A DNA stretch of 35,493 nucleotides from assembly GCA_945869165.1 (NCBI GenBank), contig CAMBNY010000030.1:1-35493 (forward strand), in the 5' to 3' direction. Below the pieces are notes generated by a model. It was not told the DNA's origin. It did not search any database and was given only the letters and a program-made list of their open reading frames with translations. The translations under genes were made by a program, and so were the position numbers. Of this stretch, positions 1-9,968 are shown one piece after another (within the stretch, counting starts at the first letter, position 1; each line of letters opens with the position of its first letter). Origin of the DNA: Comamonas sp. lk. GTDB lineage: Bacteria; Pseudomonadota; Gammaproteobacteria; Burkholderiales; Burkholderiaceae_C.

Positions 1-7
1 CCACTGC

Positions 8-13
8 TATAAT
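8..13 (+). promoter_or_regulatory. -10 box of the rplU promoter
   Basis: A perfect TATAAT hexamer lies 49 bases upstream of the rplU start codon. The matching -35 element would fall before base 1, so it cannot be checked. Transcription would start near base 20 and give a 5' leader of about 40 bases, which ends in a purine-rich GAAGAGG at 51-57, five bases before the ATG: a good ribosome binding site. It is the likely promoter for rplU-rpmA and, through the terminator at 671-697, for part of the obgE transcription. Confidence 0.65.
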
Positions 14-62
14 GTTTGGCTCTGTGGAAATCCGTTCACAGACTTGAATCGAAGAGGTCAAC

Positions 63-374
63 ATGTACGCGGTCATAAAAACCGGCGGCAAGCAATATCG
101 GGTTGCAGCCGGCGAAAAAATTAAAGTAGAACAGATTGCTGCGGACGTAGGCCAAGAGATTGTGTTCAACGAGGTTTTGGCGGTCGGTAACGGCGCAGAG
201 CTCAAAGTTGGCACGCCCTTGGTGTCCGGCGCATCCGTAACGGTGACAGTTTTGTCACACGGCAAGCACGACAAAGTGCGTATTTTCAAAATGCGTCGTC
301 GTAAGCATTACCAAAAACGCCAAGGGCACCGTCAGCAGTTTACCGAACTGCAAATCGGCGCGATTGTCGCTTAA
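63..374 (+). CDS. rplU: 50S ribosomal protein L21
   Basis: L21 binds 23S rRNA in the large ribosomal subunit and is needed for 50S assembly. The 103-residue product has the family's usual length, starts with the typical [14 protein letters not shown] and carries the basic C-terminal signature [16 protein letters not shown] that contacts rRNA. The ATG is preceded by GAAGAGG at 51-57. rpmA follows 12 bases later, the near-universal L21-L27 pair, and obgE comes next, as in most proteobacteria. Expression is likely driven by the TATAAT at 8-13. Nothing unusual is seen in the protein. Confidence 0.98.
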   Translation: MYAVIKTGGKQYRVAAGEKIKVEQIAADVGQEIVFNEVLAVGNGAELKVGTPLVSGASVTVTVLSHGKHDKVRIFKMRRRKHYQKRQGHRQQFTELQIGAIVA

Positions 375-386
375 AGGACGCAGGTC

Positions 387-647
387 ATGGCACAGAAAAA
401 AGGCGGCGGCTCTACGCGAAACGGGCGCGATTCCAAGCCCAAAATGCTCGGTGTGAAATCATTCGGCGGACAACTGATCAGCGCAGGCGCGATCATTGTG
501 CGTCAGCGTGGCACCAAGTTCCACCCAGGCACCAATGTCGGCATCGGCAAAGACCACACGCTGTTTGCGTTGGTTGAGGGCCATGTCCAATTCGCCGTTA
601 AAGGCGCGTTGAACAAGCACACGGTGAGTATCACAGCTGCGGCTTGA
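387..647 (+). CDS. rpmA: 50S ribosomal protein L27
   Basis: L27 lies close to the peptidyl-transferase centre, where its flexible N-terminus approaches the tRNA acceptor ends. The 86-residue product is of normal length and begins [16 protein letters not shown], the proteobacterial form with no cleavable N-terminal extension of the Firmicutes type. The core signature [20 protein letters not shown] is intact. The start has a clear AAAGGA ribosome binding site. The gene is 12 bases from rplU and is followed by a strong hairpin and T-tract (671-697) before obgE, so the two ribosomal genes can be transcribed as a short unit with limited read-through. Confidence 0.98.
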   Translation: MAQKKGGGSTRNGRDSKPKMLGVKSFGGQLISAGAIIVRQRGTKFHPGTNVGIGKDHTLFALVEGHVQFAVKGALNKHTVSITAAA

Positions 648-1808
<1,161 letters not shown>

Positions 1809-1865
1809 GTTTTTTAAGCGCCTTTTGCCCACCCATTGCCCGCCAGGCCGATACCGGTAAACCAA

Positions 1866-3002
1866 ATGCCCAGTACCCGCACAACCCGCATTGTTCAGGA
1901 TGCCAAGCGCATCGTGGTCAAGGTCGGCTCTAGCCTGGTGACCAATGAAGGCCGTGGGCTGGACGAGGCGGCCATCGGGCAATGGTGCCGCCAGTTGGCT
2001 GTATTGCGCGCCCAGGGTATCGAGGTGGTGATGGTATCCAGTGGTGCGATTGCCGAAGGCATGAAGCGCCTGGGCTGGAGTGCACGTCCGCAGGCGATCA
2101 ACGAGTTGCAAGCGGCCGCCGCCGTGGGCCAAATGGGCCTGGCGCAAATGTACGAAACCAAGCTGCGCGAAAACGCCCTGGGCAGCGCCCAGGTGCTGCT
2201 TACCCACGCCGACCTGGCCGACCGCGAGCGCTACCTCAATGCCCGCTCCACCTTGCTCACCCTGCTCAAGCTGGGCGTGGTGCCGGTGATCAATGAAAAC
2301 GACACGGTGGTGAACGACGAGATCAAGTTTGGCGACAACGACACCTTGGGCGCCTTGGTAGCCAACCTGATCGAAGCCGATGCCCTGGTGATACTGACCG
2401 ACCAAAAAGGCCTGTTCAGCGCCGATCCGCGCAAAGACCCGCAGGCGCGTTTTATTGACGAAGCGCGGGCGGGTGATGTGGCCTTGGAAGACATGGCAGG
2501 CGGCACCGGCAGTAGTTTGGGGCGCGGCGGCATGATTACCAAAATTCTGGCGGCCAAGCGCGCAGCGGGTTCGGGCGCCTCCACCATCATCGCCTGGGGC
2601 CGTGAGCCCGATGCGCTGGTGCGTCTGGCGCAGGGCGAGGCTATAGGCACGGTCTTGGTCGCCCCGACCCAGAAAACTCAGGCGCGCAAACAATGGATGG
2701 CCGACCATTTGCAATTGCGTGGCGCGGTAGTGGTCGATGCCGGCGCGGCGCGCATGGTGCGCGGCCAAGGCAAAAGCCTGCTGCCCGTAGGCATGGTGCA
2801 GGTGGAGGGCGATTTTTCGCGGGGTGATGTGATTGCTGTGCGCAGTCCCGAGGGCCAGGACATTGCCCGCGGGTTGGCCAACTATTCCAGCGCGGAGGCC
2901 CGCTTGTTGTGCGGCAAACCGTCCGCCGACATCGAATCTCTGCTGGGCTACGCCGCCGAGCCCGAAATGCTGCACCGGGATAACTTGGTGTTGATGCGCT
3001 AA
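1866..3002 (+). CDS. proB: Glutamate 5-kinase
   Basis: ProB phosphorylates glutamate to gamma-glutamyl phosphate, the first and feedback-controlled step of proline synthesis. The 378-residue product has the amino-acid kinase domain ([13 protein letters not shown] near the N-terminus, VINENDTVV, and [20 protein letters not shown] binding nucleotide) followed by a C-terminal PUA domain from about residue 280, as in the long bacterial form. The ATG at 1866 is preferred because family members begin just before the R-I-V-V-K-V-G strand. An in-frame TTG at 1836 would add ten unconserved residues. proA is not adjacent. The obgE-proB-rppH order is common in Comamonadaceae. Confidence 0.95.
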   Translation: MPSTRTTRIVQDAKRIVVKVGSSLVTNEGRGLDEAAIGQWCRQLAVLRAQGIEVVMVSSGAIAEGMKRLGWSARPQAINELQAAAAVGQMGLAQMYETKLRENALGSAQVLLTHADLADRERYLNARSTLLTLLKLGVVPVINENDTVVNDEIKFGDNDTLGALVANLIEADALVILTDQKGLFSADPRKDPQARFIDEARAGDVALEDMAGGTGSSLGRGGMITKILAAKRAAGSGASTIIAWGREPDALVRLAQGEAIGTVLVAPTQKTQARKQWMADHLQLRGAVVVDAGAARMVRGQGKSLLPVGMVQVEGDFSRGDVIAVRSPEGQDIARGLANYSSAEARLLCGKPSADIESLLGYAAEPEMLHRDNLVLMR

Positions 3003-3014
3003 GTAGGGTTTGCT

Positions 3015-3029
3015 AACCAGCCGGTTTTT
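3015..3029 (+). terminator. Weak hairpin with T-tract after proB
   Basis: AACC (3015-3018) and GGTT (3023-3026) can pair around the loop AGCC, and the 3' arm runs into TTTTT. The stem is only four pairs, so it would be a weak terminator in the convergent proB/rppH gap. No better candidate is seen between the two stop codons. Confidence 0.3.
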
Positions 3030-3037
3030 CTCTTCGC

Positions 3038-3628
3038 TTAGCTATCTTGGGCTTTAGGTTCTTGCTCTGGCAGGTTTTCTTGCGCAGGTAAAACTGCTTC
3101 CTCTAAGCGATTTCCTGCAGCAGTTCTTGGGTGCCCAGCCCGCGGCCGACCATCTTGGCGCGGCAAGTAGCGCGACAACTCGGTCAGTGCATCGTGGTAG
3201 ACGCCACGCTTAAAGTCTACGACCGCGTCCAGCGGCACCCAATAGTCGTTCCAACGCCAGGCGTCAAATTCCGGATGGTCGGTAGCGCGCAGGTTCAGGT
3301 TCCAGTCAAACCCCGTGAGCTGGAGTAAAAACCAGATTTGCTTCTGGCCTTTGTAATGGCCGCGCGCATCGCGCCGGATATAGCGTTGTGGCACCTCATA
3401 GCGCAACCAGTCACGGGTACGGGCCACAATTGCAACATGCTCCGGTTGGAGTCCCACTTCTTCGTGCAATTCGCGGTACATGGCTTGCTCTGGGGTTTCG
3501 CCCCGGTCAATGCCGCCTTGCGGAAACTGCCACGAATGGGTTCGTATGCGTTTGCCCCAAAAAACCTGATTTTTCTGGTTGAGCAGGATGATGCCGACGT
3601 TGGGCCGAAACCCATCCCGGTCAAGCAT
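3038..3628 (-). CDS. rppH: RNA pyrophosphohydrolase (Nudix)
   Basis: RppH removes pyrophosphate from the 5' triphosphate of mRNAs, opening them to RNase E-dependent decay. The 196-residue product starts [17 protein letters not shown], the family's hallmark N-terminus, and has a complete Nudix box at residues 38-60 (G-x5-E-x7-REL-x-EE-x-GL). The start at 3628 is chosen because homologues begin MLDR. Another ATG two codons upstream (3634) is possible. The C-terminal 40 residues after the catalytic domain are charged and proline-rich, as in longer betaproteobacterial forms. It is divergent from proS, with about 94 bases between the starts for both promoters, and convergent with proB. Confidence 0.95.
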   Translation of the reverse strand: MLDRDGFRPNVGIILLNQKNQVFWGKRIRTHSWQFPQGGIDRGETPEQAMYRELHEEVGLQPEHVAIVARTRDWLRYEVPQRYIRRDARGHYKGQKQIWFLLQLTGFDWNLNLRATDHPEFDAWRWNDYWVPLDAVVDFKRGVYHDALTELSRYLPRQDGRPRAGHPRTAAGNRLEEAVLPAQENLPEQEPKAQDS

Positions 3629-3722
3629 AATCAAACCCCAAATTTTTTAAACTTGAGCCATTATGCACGGCACTTCGCCAGCTGCAAACAGGCCCGCGCC
3701 ACCACGATCTACGAGACCCTGC

Positions 3723-5465
3723 ATGAAAGCCTCCCAATTCCTGATTTCCACCCTGAAGGAGGCTCCGGCCGACGCCGAAGTGGCCAGCCACCAGCTGATG
3801 ATGCGCGCCGGGATGATCAAAAAACTCGGTGCTGGTATCTATTCCTACATGCCCATGGGCCTGCGCGTGATCCGCAAAGTCGAGGCCATCGTGCGCGAGG
3901 AAATGAACCGCGCCGGGGCCGTGGAAGTCAGCATGCCGGTGGTGCAACCGGCAGAACTCTGGCAGGAAACCGGCCGCTTCGAAAAAATGGGCCCCGAGCT
4001 TTTGCGCATCAAAGACCGCCACGACCGTGACTACGTGGTCCAGCCCACCAGCGAAGAGGTGGTGACCGACATCGCCCGCCAGGAAATCAAAAGCTACAAG
4101 CAGCTGCCCAAAAACTTGTACCAAATCCAGACCAAGTTTCGCGACGAGCGCCGCCCCCGCTTTGGCCTGATGCGTGGCCGCGAGTTCACCATGAAAGACG
4201 CCTACAGCTTTGACCGCGACATCGAATCGGCCAAAGCCAGCTACCAAGTCATGGCGCAGGCCTACCGCAAAATTTTTGACCGCTTTGGCCTGCGCTACCG
4301 CGCGGTCGCCGCCGACAGCGGCGCCATCGGCGGCGACCTGAGCGAAGAGTTTCAGGTGATTGCCACCACCGGCGAAGACGCCATCGTGTATTCGCCCGGC
4401 AGCAACTACGCCGCCAATATGGAAAAAGCCGAAGCCCTAGCCCCCGCCGGGCCACGCCCGGCACCTGCCCAAGCTATGGCTAAAGTCGCCACGCCGGGCA
4501 AAAGCACCTGCGCGGACGTGGCCGAATACCTGCAGCTTCCTTTGGCGAGTACCCTGAAGTCTTTAGTCGTCGCCACCGACGAGCGCGACGACAAAGGCGA
4601 AGTCCTCAAGTCAGTGGTCTGGCTATTGCTGATCCGGGGCGACCGCAGCATGAACGAAGTCAAAGTGTCCAAAGTGCCGGGCCTGGTGGATTTCCGTTTT
4701 GCCACCTTAGCCGAGATCGACGCGCATTTCGGCTGCGAGCCCGGCTACCTGGGGCCGGTGGGCCTGAAAAAACCGCTGCGTATCGTGGCCGACCGCGAGG
4801 TGGCGCTGATGGCCGATTGGGTGTGCGGCGCTAACGAGCCGCATTTCCATATCGCCGGTGTGAACTGGGGCCGCGATCTGCCCGAGCCCGATATGGTGGC
4901 CGATATCCGCAACGTGGTGGAGGGCGACTTGGCGCCCGACGGTAGCGGCGCTTTGGCAATTGAGCGTGGTATTGAAATTGGCCATATTTTTTACTTGGGC
5001 ACCAAATACTCCAAGGCCATGAATGCCACTTTTTTGGACGTCAACGGCAAACCGCAGTTCATGGAAATGGGCTGCTACGGCATCGGCATCACGCGCCTGC
5101 CTGCGGCAGCTATCGAGCAAAACCACGATGCGCGCGGCATCATCTGGCCTGATGCGCTGGCGCCCTTTACCGTGGTGATTTGCCCCATCAGCCCGGACCG
5201 CTTTGCCGAGGTTAAAGACGTTGCCGATGCCTTGTACGCCGAACTACTGGCCGCTGGTGTGGATGTGATTTTGGACGACCGGGGCGAGCGGCCCGGTGCC
5301 ATGTTTGCGGATTGGGAACTGATTGGCGTGCCGCACCGCATTACGCTGGGGGATAGGGGCCTGAAAGAGGGCATGGTCGAATACCAGCACCGGCGCGACG
5401 CTGCGGCCACCTCGGTGCCGGTGGCCGAAGCGGCGGCGTGGGTGCGTAGCCGCCTGACGGTCTAA
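3723..5465 (+). CDS. proS: Prolyl-tRNA synthetase, bacterial type with editing domain
   Basis: ProS charges tRNA-Pro with proline. The 580-residue length fits the bacterial class II type. Motif 2 ([17 protein letters not shown]) sits at about residues 139-155. An inserted YbaK-like editing domain that clears mischarged Ala-tRNA-Pro spans roughly 230-400. Motif 3 ([17 protein letters not shown]) lies near 448-464, and the anticodon-binding domain closes the protein. The ATG at 3723 gives the conserved [15 protein letters not shown]. The reading frame stays open 60 bases further upstream, but that extension is unconserved in kind. A lytic transglycosylase follows 27 bases later. Confidence 0.97.
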   Translation: MKASQFLISTLKEAPADAEVASHQLMMRAGMIKKLGAGIYSYMPMGLRVIRKVEAIVREEMNRAGAVEVSMPVVQPAELWQETGRFEKMGPELLRIKDRHDRDYVVQPTSEEVVTDIARQEIKSYKQLPKNLYQIQTKFRDERRPRFGLMRGREFTMKDAYSFDRDIESAKASYQVMAQAYRKIFDRFGLRYRAVAADSGAIGGDLSEEFQVIATTGEDAIVYSPGSNYAANMEKAEALAPAGPRPAPAQAMAKVATPGKSTCADVAEYLQLPLASTLKSLVVATDERDDKGEVLKSVVWLLLIRGDRSMNEVKVSKVPGLVDFRFATLAEIDAHFGCEPGYLGPVGLKKPLRIVADREVALMADWVCGANEPHFHIAGVNWGRDLPEPDMVADIRNVVEGDLAPDGSGALAIERGIEIGHIFYLGTKYSKAMNATFLDVNGKPQFMEMGCYGIGITRLPAAAIEQNHDARGIIWPDALAPFTVVICPISPDRFAEVKDVADALYAELLAAGVDVILDDRGERPGAMFADWELIGVPHRITLGDRGLKEGMVEYQHRRDAAATSVPVAEAAAWVRSRLTV

Positions 5466-5492
5466 ACGGGCTTGGCTTAAAGAGCCTTCCGC

Positions 5493-6134
5493 GTGCAGCC
5501 CAACTCGTCTTTCAACCGCCGCAAGGTGTTGGCGCAAGCCCTGCGCGCTTGGCCTACGGTTCTGGCATTACCCCTGCTGTTACCGCAGTCGGCGCAGGCC
5601 GGTCGCCAGGTGGAAGAGCCGCTCATCGATTCGGTGCGCTCGGCGCTGAGTTCGGCCATCCACCAAAGCGCGCCGCCCGTGCCCGAATTCGCGCAGGACG
5701 GCGCTCGCCAGCAGTACGAGCGCTGGTTATTTAGCATGGCCGAGCGCTTGCGCCGCCGCAAGGCCGACGCGCTGGAGCACAAAGAATTTTTACCCACCGT
5801 CTGGTACGAGAGCAAGCGCGCCGGGCTGGACGTGGCGCTGGTGTTGGCGCTGATACAGGTGGAAAGCAATTTCCGCAAATTTGCCATCAGCAGCGCTGGG
5901 GCGCGCGGCTATATGCAGGTGATGCCCTTCTGGACCCGCCTGATCGGCGACGGCGACCCCGCTACCTTGTTTCACATGCAAACCAATTTGCGCTTTGGCT
6001 GCGTCATCCTGCGCCACTATCTGGACACAGAAAACGGGGATTTATTTTTGGCCCTGGGCCGCTACAACGGCTCGCGCGGCCAACGGCCCTATCCAGATGC
6101 GGTGCTAGCGGCGCGCAGGGGCTGGGAGCTTTAG
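5493..6134 (+). CDS. Exported lytic transglycosylase (SLT family)
   Basis: Lytic transglycosylases cleave the MurNAc-GlcNAc bond of peptidoglycan in the periplasm and form 1,6-anhydro ends. The 213-residue product has a signal sequence at about 1-36 with a twin arginine (NRRKVL) before the hydrophobic stretch and an AQA cleavage site, so Tat export is possible. The SLT domain shows the catalytic glutamate in QVESNF (E124), then [15 protein letters not shown] at 134-147 and the AL-x-RYNGS motif near 187. The start is a GTG. The gene closely follows proS and overlaps the end of grxD by 4 bases tail to tail. The exact subfamily is not settled. Confidence 0.88.
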   Translation: MQPNSSFNRRKVLAQALRAWPTVLALPLLLPQSAQAGRQVEEPLIDSVRSALSSAIHQSAPPVPEFAQDGARQQYERWLFSMAERLRRRKADALEHKEFLPTVWYESKRAGLDVALVLALIQVESNFRKFAISSAGARGYMQVMPFWTRLIGDGDPATLFHMQTNLRFGCVILRHYLDTENGDLFLALGRYNGSRGQRPYPDAVLAARRGWEL

Positions 6135-6451
6135 CTATTGCCCAAGGCTTGCAGTAGTTCGCCTGATTCGTACATCTCCATCATGATGTCCGAGCCGCCA
6201 ATGAATTCACCCTTGATGTACAGCTGCGGGATGGTGGGCCAGTTGCTGTATTCCTTGATGCCCTGGCGGATTCCTTCATCTTCCAACACATTGACGGTGG
6301 TCAGCGCCTTGGTGTCCACGCCACTGGCCTTCAGAATCTGGATGGCCTTGCCTGAAAAACCGCACTGCGGGAAATTGGCATTGCCCTTCATAAACAGAAC
6401 TACGTCGTTGCTCTTGACTAGGCTGTCGATGCGTTGCTGGGAGTCGCTCAT
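6131..6451 (-). CDS. grxD: Monothiol glutaredoxin, Grx4/GrxD type
   Basis: GrxD carries and transfers [2Fe-2S] clusters in the cytoplasm. The 106-residue product has the monothiol active site CGFS at residues 30-33, the helix GKAIQIL after it, the glutathione-binding WPTIPQLYI with its cis-proline, and the GGSDI motif, all in usual order. The ATG at 6451 gives the conserved [12 protein letters not shown]; an upstream in-frame ATG adds ten atypical residues. In many Burkholderiales grxD follows prmC directly. Here it lies about 2.7 kb beyond it, with leuA and the FKBP gene between (from memory of gene orders, not verified). Confidence 0.95.
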   Translation of the reverse strand: MSDSQQRIDSLVKSNDVVLFMKGNANFPQCGFSGKAIQILKASGVDTKALTTVNVLEDEGIRQGIKEYSNWPTIPQLYIKGEFIGGSDIMMEMYESGELLQALGNS

Positions 6452-6604
6452 GGGGAAAATCCTTTGTGGCAAAAGTTGCAAGTTGGGTCTGATTATTTCA
6501 CCTTTATGCCCGGTGGGGCCTTGCTGGGTGCCGCAGCCGGGGCAGCGCGCAGGGTTTTTCCGATAATGGGGGCCACCTCAGCCCTTCAAAATACTTTTTA
6601 CCCC

Positions 6605-7081
6605 ATGAAAATTAGCCAAGACTGCGCCGTCACCCTCCATTACCAAGTTGCTACCCCGCAAGGAAAAGTCCTTGAGCAAAGCAAAGAGCCCATCGCCTAC
6701 CTGCATGGCGGCTACGGCAATATCTTCCCCAAAGTGGAAGAAGCGCTGCTGGGTCAGGAGGCGGGTTACCGCGTCACCCTGGATTTGTCGGTGGCTGACG
6801 CCTTTGGCGAGCGCGACGAATCGCTGCTGCAAACCATCCCCAAAACCCAGTTCCCGCCTGGCGTCAAAGTCGGCGGCCAGCTGGAAGGCCGCGATGCCAA
6901 TGGCCAGGCACGCGCCTTTACCGTCGTCAAAATCAAGGGCGACAAAGTCATCCTCGACGCCAACCATCCCCTGGCCGGCCAGGCGCTTCGTTTTAGCGCA
7001 CACGTGTTGGACGTGCGCGCCGCGTCGGAAGAAGAGGTTGCGCACCGCCACGTGCATGGGGCGCATGGGCATCACCATTGA
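6605..7081 (+). CDS. FKBP-type peptidyl-prolyl isomerase, SlyD-like with His-rich tail
   Basis: This is a prolyl isomerase and chaperone of the SlyD/SlpA group, predicted to be cytoplasmic since no signal peptide is seen. The 158-residue product has the split FKBP domain (VTLHYQVATPQGKVLEQS, then PIAYLHGGYGNIFPKVEEAL), an inserted flap domain around residues 70-125, and the return strand. The C-terminus ends HRHVHGAHGHHH with six histidines, recalling SlyD, whose tail binds nickel and zinc. The ATG at 6605 is the first matching the family; an open frame upstream to 6434 overlaps grxD antisense and is not credible. A link to metal delivery is inference from the tail. Confidence 0.88.
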   Translation: MKISQDCAVTLHYQVATPQGKVLEQSKEPIAYLHGGYGNIFPKVEEALLGQEAGYRVTLDLSVADAFGERDESLLQTIPKTQFPPGVKVGGQLEGRDANGQARAFTVVKIKGDKVILDANHPLAGQALRFSAHVLDVRAASEEEVAHRHVHGAHGHHH

Positions 7082-7113
7082 TTGTGCAATTTTCTAATTT
7101 TTAGCATTTAATG

Positions 7114-7136
7114 GCCAAATAATATTAATTATTGGC
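7114..7136. promoter_or_regulatory. AT-rich dyad upstream of leuA, possible operator
   Basis: GCCAAATAAT and ATTATTGGC form an imperfect inverted repeat (one bulged A, four-base centre) in the 173-base, AT-rich gap between the FKBP gene and leuA. It lies about 120 bases before the leuA ATG and has no T-tract, so it looks more like a protein-binding dyad, such as a LysR-type T-N11-A box, than a terminator. No convincing -35/-10 pair could be placed. The assignment is inference only. Confidence 0.3.
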
Positions 7137-7254
7137 TGATAAATCTACAAAATAGAAAAACAGAGCAAAATTCGCAATCTCCTGCGCGCTTGCTCGGGCT
7201 AACATAGCGCCTCGATTTCGCTCTCACACGGCTTTTTGTTATCCCAAGGAAACC

Positions 7255-8976
7255 ATGCTCTCGCAACCCGCTACCAAGTACCGCGCTTTTCCCGCTATTG
7301 ACCTGCCTGACCGCCAGTGGCCGGGCCGCACCATTACCCAGCCGCCGATTTGGATGAGCACCGATTTGCGCGATGGCAACCAGTCGCTATTCGAGCCCAT
7401 GAACCTAGAGCGCAAGCTGCGCATGTTCCGCACGGTGTGCGAGGTGGGATTCAAAGAAATCGAGGTTGGCTTCCCCAGCGCCTCGCAGACCGATTTTGAC
7501 TTTGTGCGCAAACTGGTTGACGACCAATTGGTGCCCGAAGACGTGACTATCGAGGTGCTGACCCAGGCGCGTGAGCACTTGATCCGCCGCACTTTCGAGT
7601 CGGTGGTGGGCGCGCGCCGTGTCATCATGCATGTCTATAACGCGACTGCGCCGCTGTTTCGCGATGTGGTCTTCAATATGAGCAAGGCCGAGGTGGTGCA
7701 ATTGGCTGTGGAGTCGGTGACGCTCATCAAAGAGCTGGCCCTAGCGCATCCGCAAACTGAGTGGGTGCTGCAATACAGCCCGGAGTTGTTCACCTCTACC
7801 GAGCTAGAGTTCGCCAAAGAAGTGTGCGATGCGGTGACAGAAGTCTGGGGCGCTACGCCAAACAACAAAGTCATCCTCAATTTACCTGCGACGGTGGAGG
7901 TGTCCACGCCCAACATCTATGCCGACCAAATCGAATGGATGCATCGCAACGTGGCCCGCCGCGACAGCGTCCTCATCAGCTTGCACCCGCACAACGACCG
8001 CGGCACGGCGGTAGCCGCCGCCGAGCTGGGCCTGATGGCAGGAGCGGATCGCGTGGAAGGCTGCTTGTTTGGCAACGGCGAGCGCACCGGCAATGTGGAC
8101 ATCGTCACGCTGGCGCTCAACCTCTACACGCAAGGCGTGAACCCGGGCTTAGACTTTTCGGATATCAACGCTGTGGCCCGCACCGTGGAGCATTGCAACC
8201 AATTACCCATCCACCCGCGCCACCCCTATGTGGGCGATTTGGTGTTCACCGCCTTTAGCGGCTCGCACCAAGACGCCATCAAAAAAGGCTTCTCCGCGCT
8301 GGACAAAAACGGCCTGTGGAGCGTGCCTTATTTGCCCATAGACCCGGCCGATGTGGGCCGCACCTATGACTCCATCATCCGCGTCAACAGCCAGTCCGGC
8401 AAGGGCGGCGTGGCTTATTTGATGGAGGCCGAATACGGCATCGTGATGCCGCGCCGTTTGCAAGTAGAGTTTTCGGGCGAAGTGCAGGCTTACACCGACA
8501 CGCACGGCGGCGAAATGAGCGCGCAAGATATTTGGAATTTGTTTGCCGAAACCTATGTTGCGCCTACCGTGCCTGTGGGCTATGTCGGCTACCAGCTGAC
8601 CGATCACCCGCACGACGCCAGCGGCCAGGGCATACGCCTGACGGTGGACGTGGCAGGCGCGCGCCACAAGCTGCAAGGCTATGGCAACGGCCCCATCGAC
8701 GCGGCTGTGCAGGCCTTGCAACGCATTGGTGTCGATGTCCAGGTACGCAGTTTTGAAGAACGCTCCACCAAGAGCAGTGCCCACGGCGGCGACGCCCAGG
8801 CCTGCGCGTTTATGGAACTAAGCTCGGACGCCACGGATGCGCCGGACCGCTTTGGTGTGGGGCTGGACCACAACATCCTGACCGCTTCCATTAAGGCGCT
8901 GGTCAGCGGCGTTAACCGACTAGGGCTGGTGCCCAAGGTGGCGGCTAAAGCGGCGAAGGATGCGGCTTTGGTTTGA
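7255..8976 (+). CDS. leuA: 2-isopropylmalate synthase, type 2
   Basis: LeuA condenses acetyl-CoA with 2-oxoisovalerate, the committed step to leucine. The 573-residue product belongs to the longer LeuA type 2 clade known from actinobacteria and many proteobacteria. It opens with [20 protein letters not shown] and has the metal and substrate site LRDGNQSL near residues 38-45, the [16 protein letters not shown] motif near 244-259 and [18 protein letters not shown] after it. A C-terminal leucine-sensing dimer domain follows from about residue 440. The ATG has a good AAGGAAA ribosome binding site. The gene stands alone after a 173-base AT-rich leader. leuB and leuCD are not in the window. Confidence 0.95.
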   Translation: MLSQPATKYRAFPAIDLPDRQWPGRTITQPPIWMSTDLRDGNQSLFEPMNLERKLRMFRTVCEVGFKEIEVGFPSASQTDFDFVRKLVDDQLVPEDVTIEVLTQAREHLIRRTFESVVGARRVIMHVYNATAPLFRDVVFNMSKAEVVQLAVESVTLIKELALAHPQTEWVLQYSPELFTSTELEFAKEVCDAVTEVWGATPNNKVILNLPATVEVSTPNIYADQIEWMHRNVARRDSVLISLHPHNDRGTAVAAAELGLMAGADRVEGCLFGNGERTGNVDIVTLALNLYTQGVNPGLDFSDINAVARTVEHCNQLPIHPRHPYVGDLVFTAFSGSHQDAIKKGFSALDKNGLWSVPYLPIDPADVGRTYDSIIRVNSQSGKGGVAYLMEAEYGIVMPRRLQVEFSGEVQAYTDTHGGEMSAQDIWNLFAETYVAPTVPVGYVGYQLTDHPHDASGQGIRLTVDVAGARHKLQGYGNGPIDAAVQALQRIGVDVQVRSFEERSTKSSAHGGDAQACAFMELSSDATDAPDRFGVGLDHNILTASIKALVSGVNRLGLVPKVAAKAAKDAALV

Positions 8977-8996
8977 AAATGTGCAATATCCGCTAA

Positions 8997-9128
8997 GGAA
9001 CCTCTGCATAAGTCCAAACCCGTCATTGCGAGCGAAGCGAAGCAATCCATTTTTGCTTGCCAATCAGGCACTTACGGATCGCCGCATCGCTGCGCTCCTC
9101 GCGATGACGGCCTTTTGCAGACCGTCCC
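8997..9128. repeat. MITE-like palindromic element between leuA and prmC
   Basis: A 132-base non-coding element has related outer ends in inverted orientation: GGAACCTCTGCATAAG (8997-9012) and, read on the other strand from 9128, GGGACGGTCTGCAAAAG. Inside these, CCGTCATTGCGAG (9020-9032) pairs with CTCGCGATGACGG (9098-9110) with one mismatch, and AGCAATCC faces GGATCGCC. TAA flanks both sides (8994-8996 and 9129-9131), resembling the 3-base TNA duplications of some IS5-family elements. The inner CGTCATTGCGAGCGAAGCGA core is a motif I recall as dispersed in many bacterial genomes. It encodes nothing. Its folded RNA could help end transcription of both convergent neighbours. Confidence 0.7.
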
Positions 9129-9958
9129 TAAGGGTCAAGCCACCGCCCGCCGCTGCAGCGTTCAATGCCCGCCAAATCCTGGCGCGACTGAACATCGACG
9201 AAGCCGTTTACCTGTAACAACTGCCGCACTGCAGCAGCCTGGTCGTATCCATGTTCTAGCAGCAGCCAGCCACCGGGCTTGAGGCAGGCGGGAGCTTGGG
9301 TAATGATGGCGCGCAAGTCCTTCATGCCGTCGGCACCGCTGGTCAGGGCTTGCACTGGTTCGTGACGCAAAGCGGCAAGGTGCGGGTCGGCGTTGGCGAT
9401 ATAAGGCGGGTTGGAGACGATGGCATCGAAAGTTTCTGTTGGGCCTTGCAACCAAGACCCTTGCGAAAACGCGATCTCCAAACCCAAGCGCTGCGCATTC
9501 GTTTGCGCCACGGCCAAGGCATCGTCGTTTAGATCACGCGCATGCATTTGCACATCAGGGCGTTGGTGCTTCAAGGCCAGGGCAATGGCACCGCTGCCCG
9601 TACCTAGGTCGATGACGCGGGCTGCGTGTGGCAGCAGCGCTAAGGCCCAGTCCACCAGGGTTTCGGTATCAGCCCGTGGGCAGAGTACGCGGGCATCGAC
9701 TTGTAAATCCATGCCGTAAAACGATGTCGAGCCGGTGATGTAAGGCAGTGGTTCTCCCCCTAGGAGGCGCGCCAGTGCCTCTCGCCAGTGCTGTTGCTCG
9801 GCGCTAGTAAGTTTTGCGTCGCCATGCGCCAACAGCCAAGCCCTTTCTTGCGATTTACGCCCCATCACCTGCAGCAATAAAAGCTGCGCCTCCAGGCGCA
9901 CCACACCTTGCGCTATGGCGCTGTGCAGGGCCTGCCCGACGGTGTGCGCAGCGTCCAT
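9128..9958 (-). CDS. prmC: Release factor glutamine N5-methyltransferase
   Basis: PrmC methylates the glutamine of the GGQ motif in RF1 and RF2, which raises termination efficiency. The 276-residue product has the N-terminal helical release-factor-binding domain (1-70), the SAM motif DLGTGSG at 117-123 and the catalytic NPPY at 183-186. The ATG at 9958 gives a family-like start; a longer frame upstream overlaps prfA. The gene is 10 bases downstream of prfA, its own substrate, in the operon hemA-prfA-prmC. The usual PRPDTE motif reads PRADTE here (94-99). The stop codon TAG falls at the right edge of the MITE at 8997-9128. Confidence 0.95.
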   Translation of the reverse strand: MDAAHTVGQALHSAIAQGVVRLEAQLLLLQVMGRKSQERAWLLAHGDAKLTSAEQQHWREALARLLGGEPLPYITGSTSFYGMDLQVDARVLCPRADTETLVDWALALLPHAARVIDLGTGSGAIALALKHQRPDVQMHARDLNDDALAVAQTNAQRLGLEIAFSQGSWLQGPTETFDAIVSNPPYIANADPHLAALRHEPVQALTSGADGMKDLRAIITQAPACLKPGGWLLLEHGYDQAAAVRQLLQVNGFVDVQSRQDLAGIERCSGGRWLDP

Positions 9959-9968
9959 GCGTGGCGCC

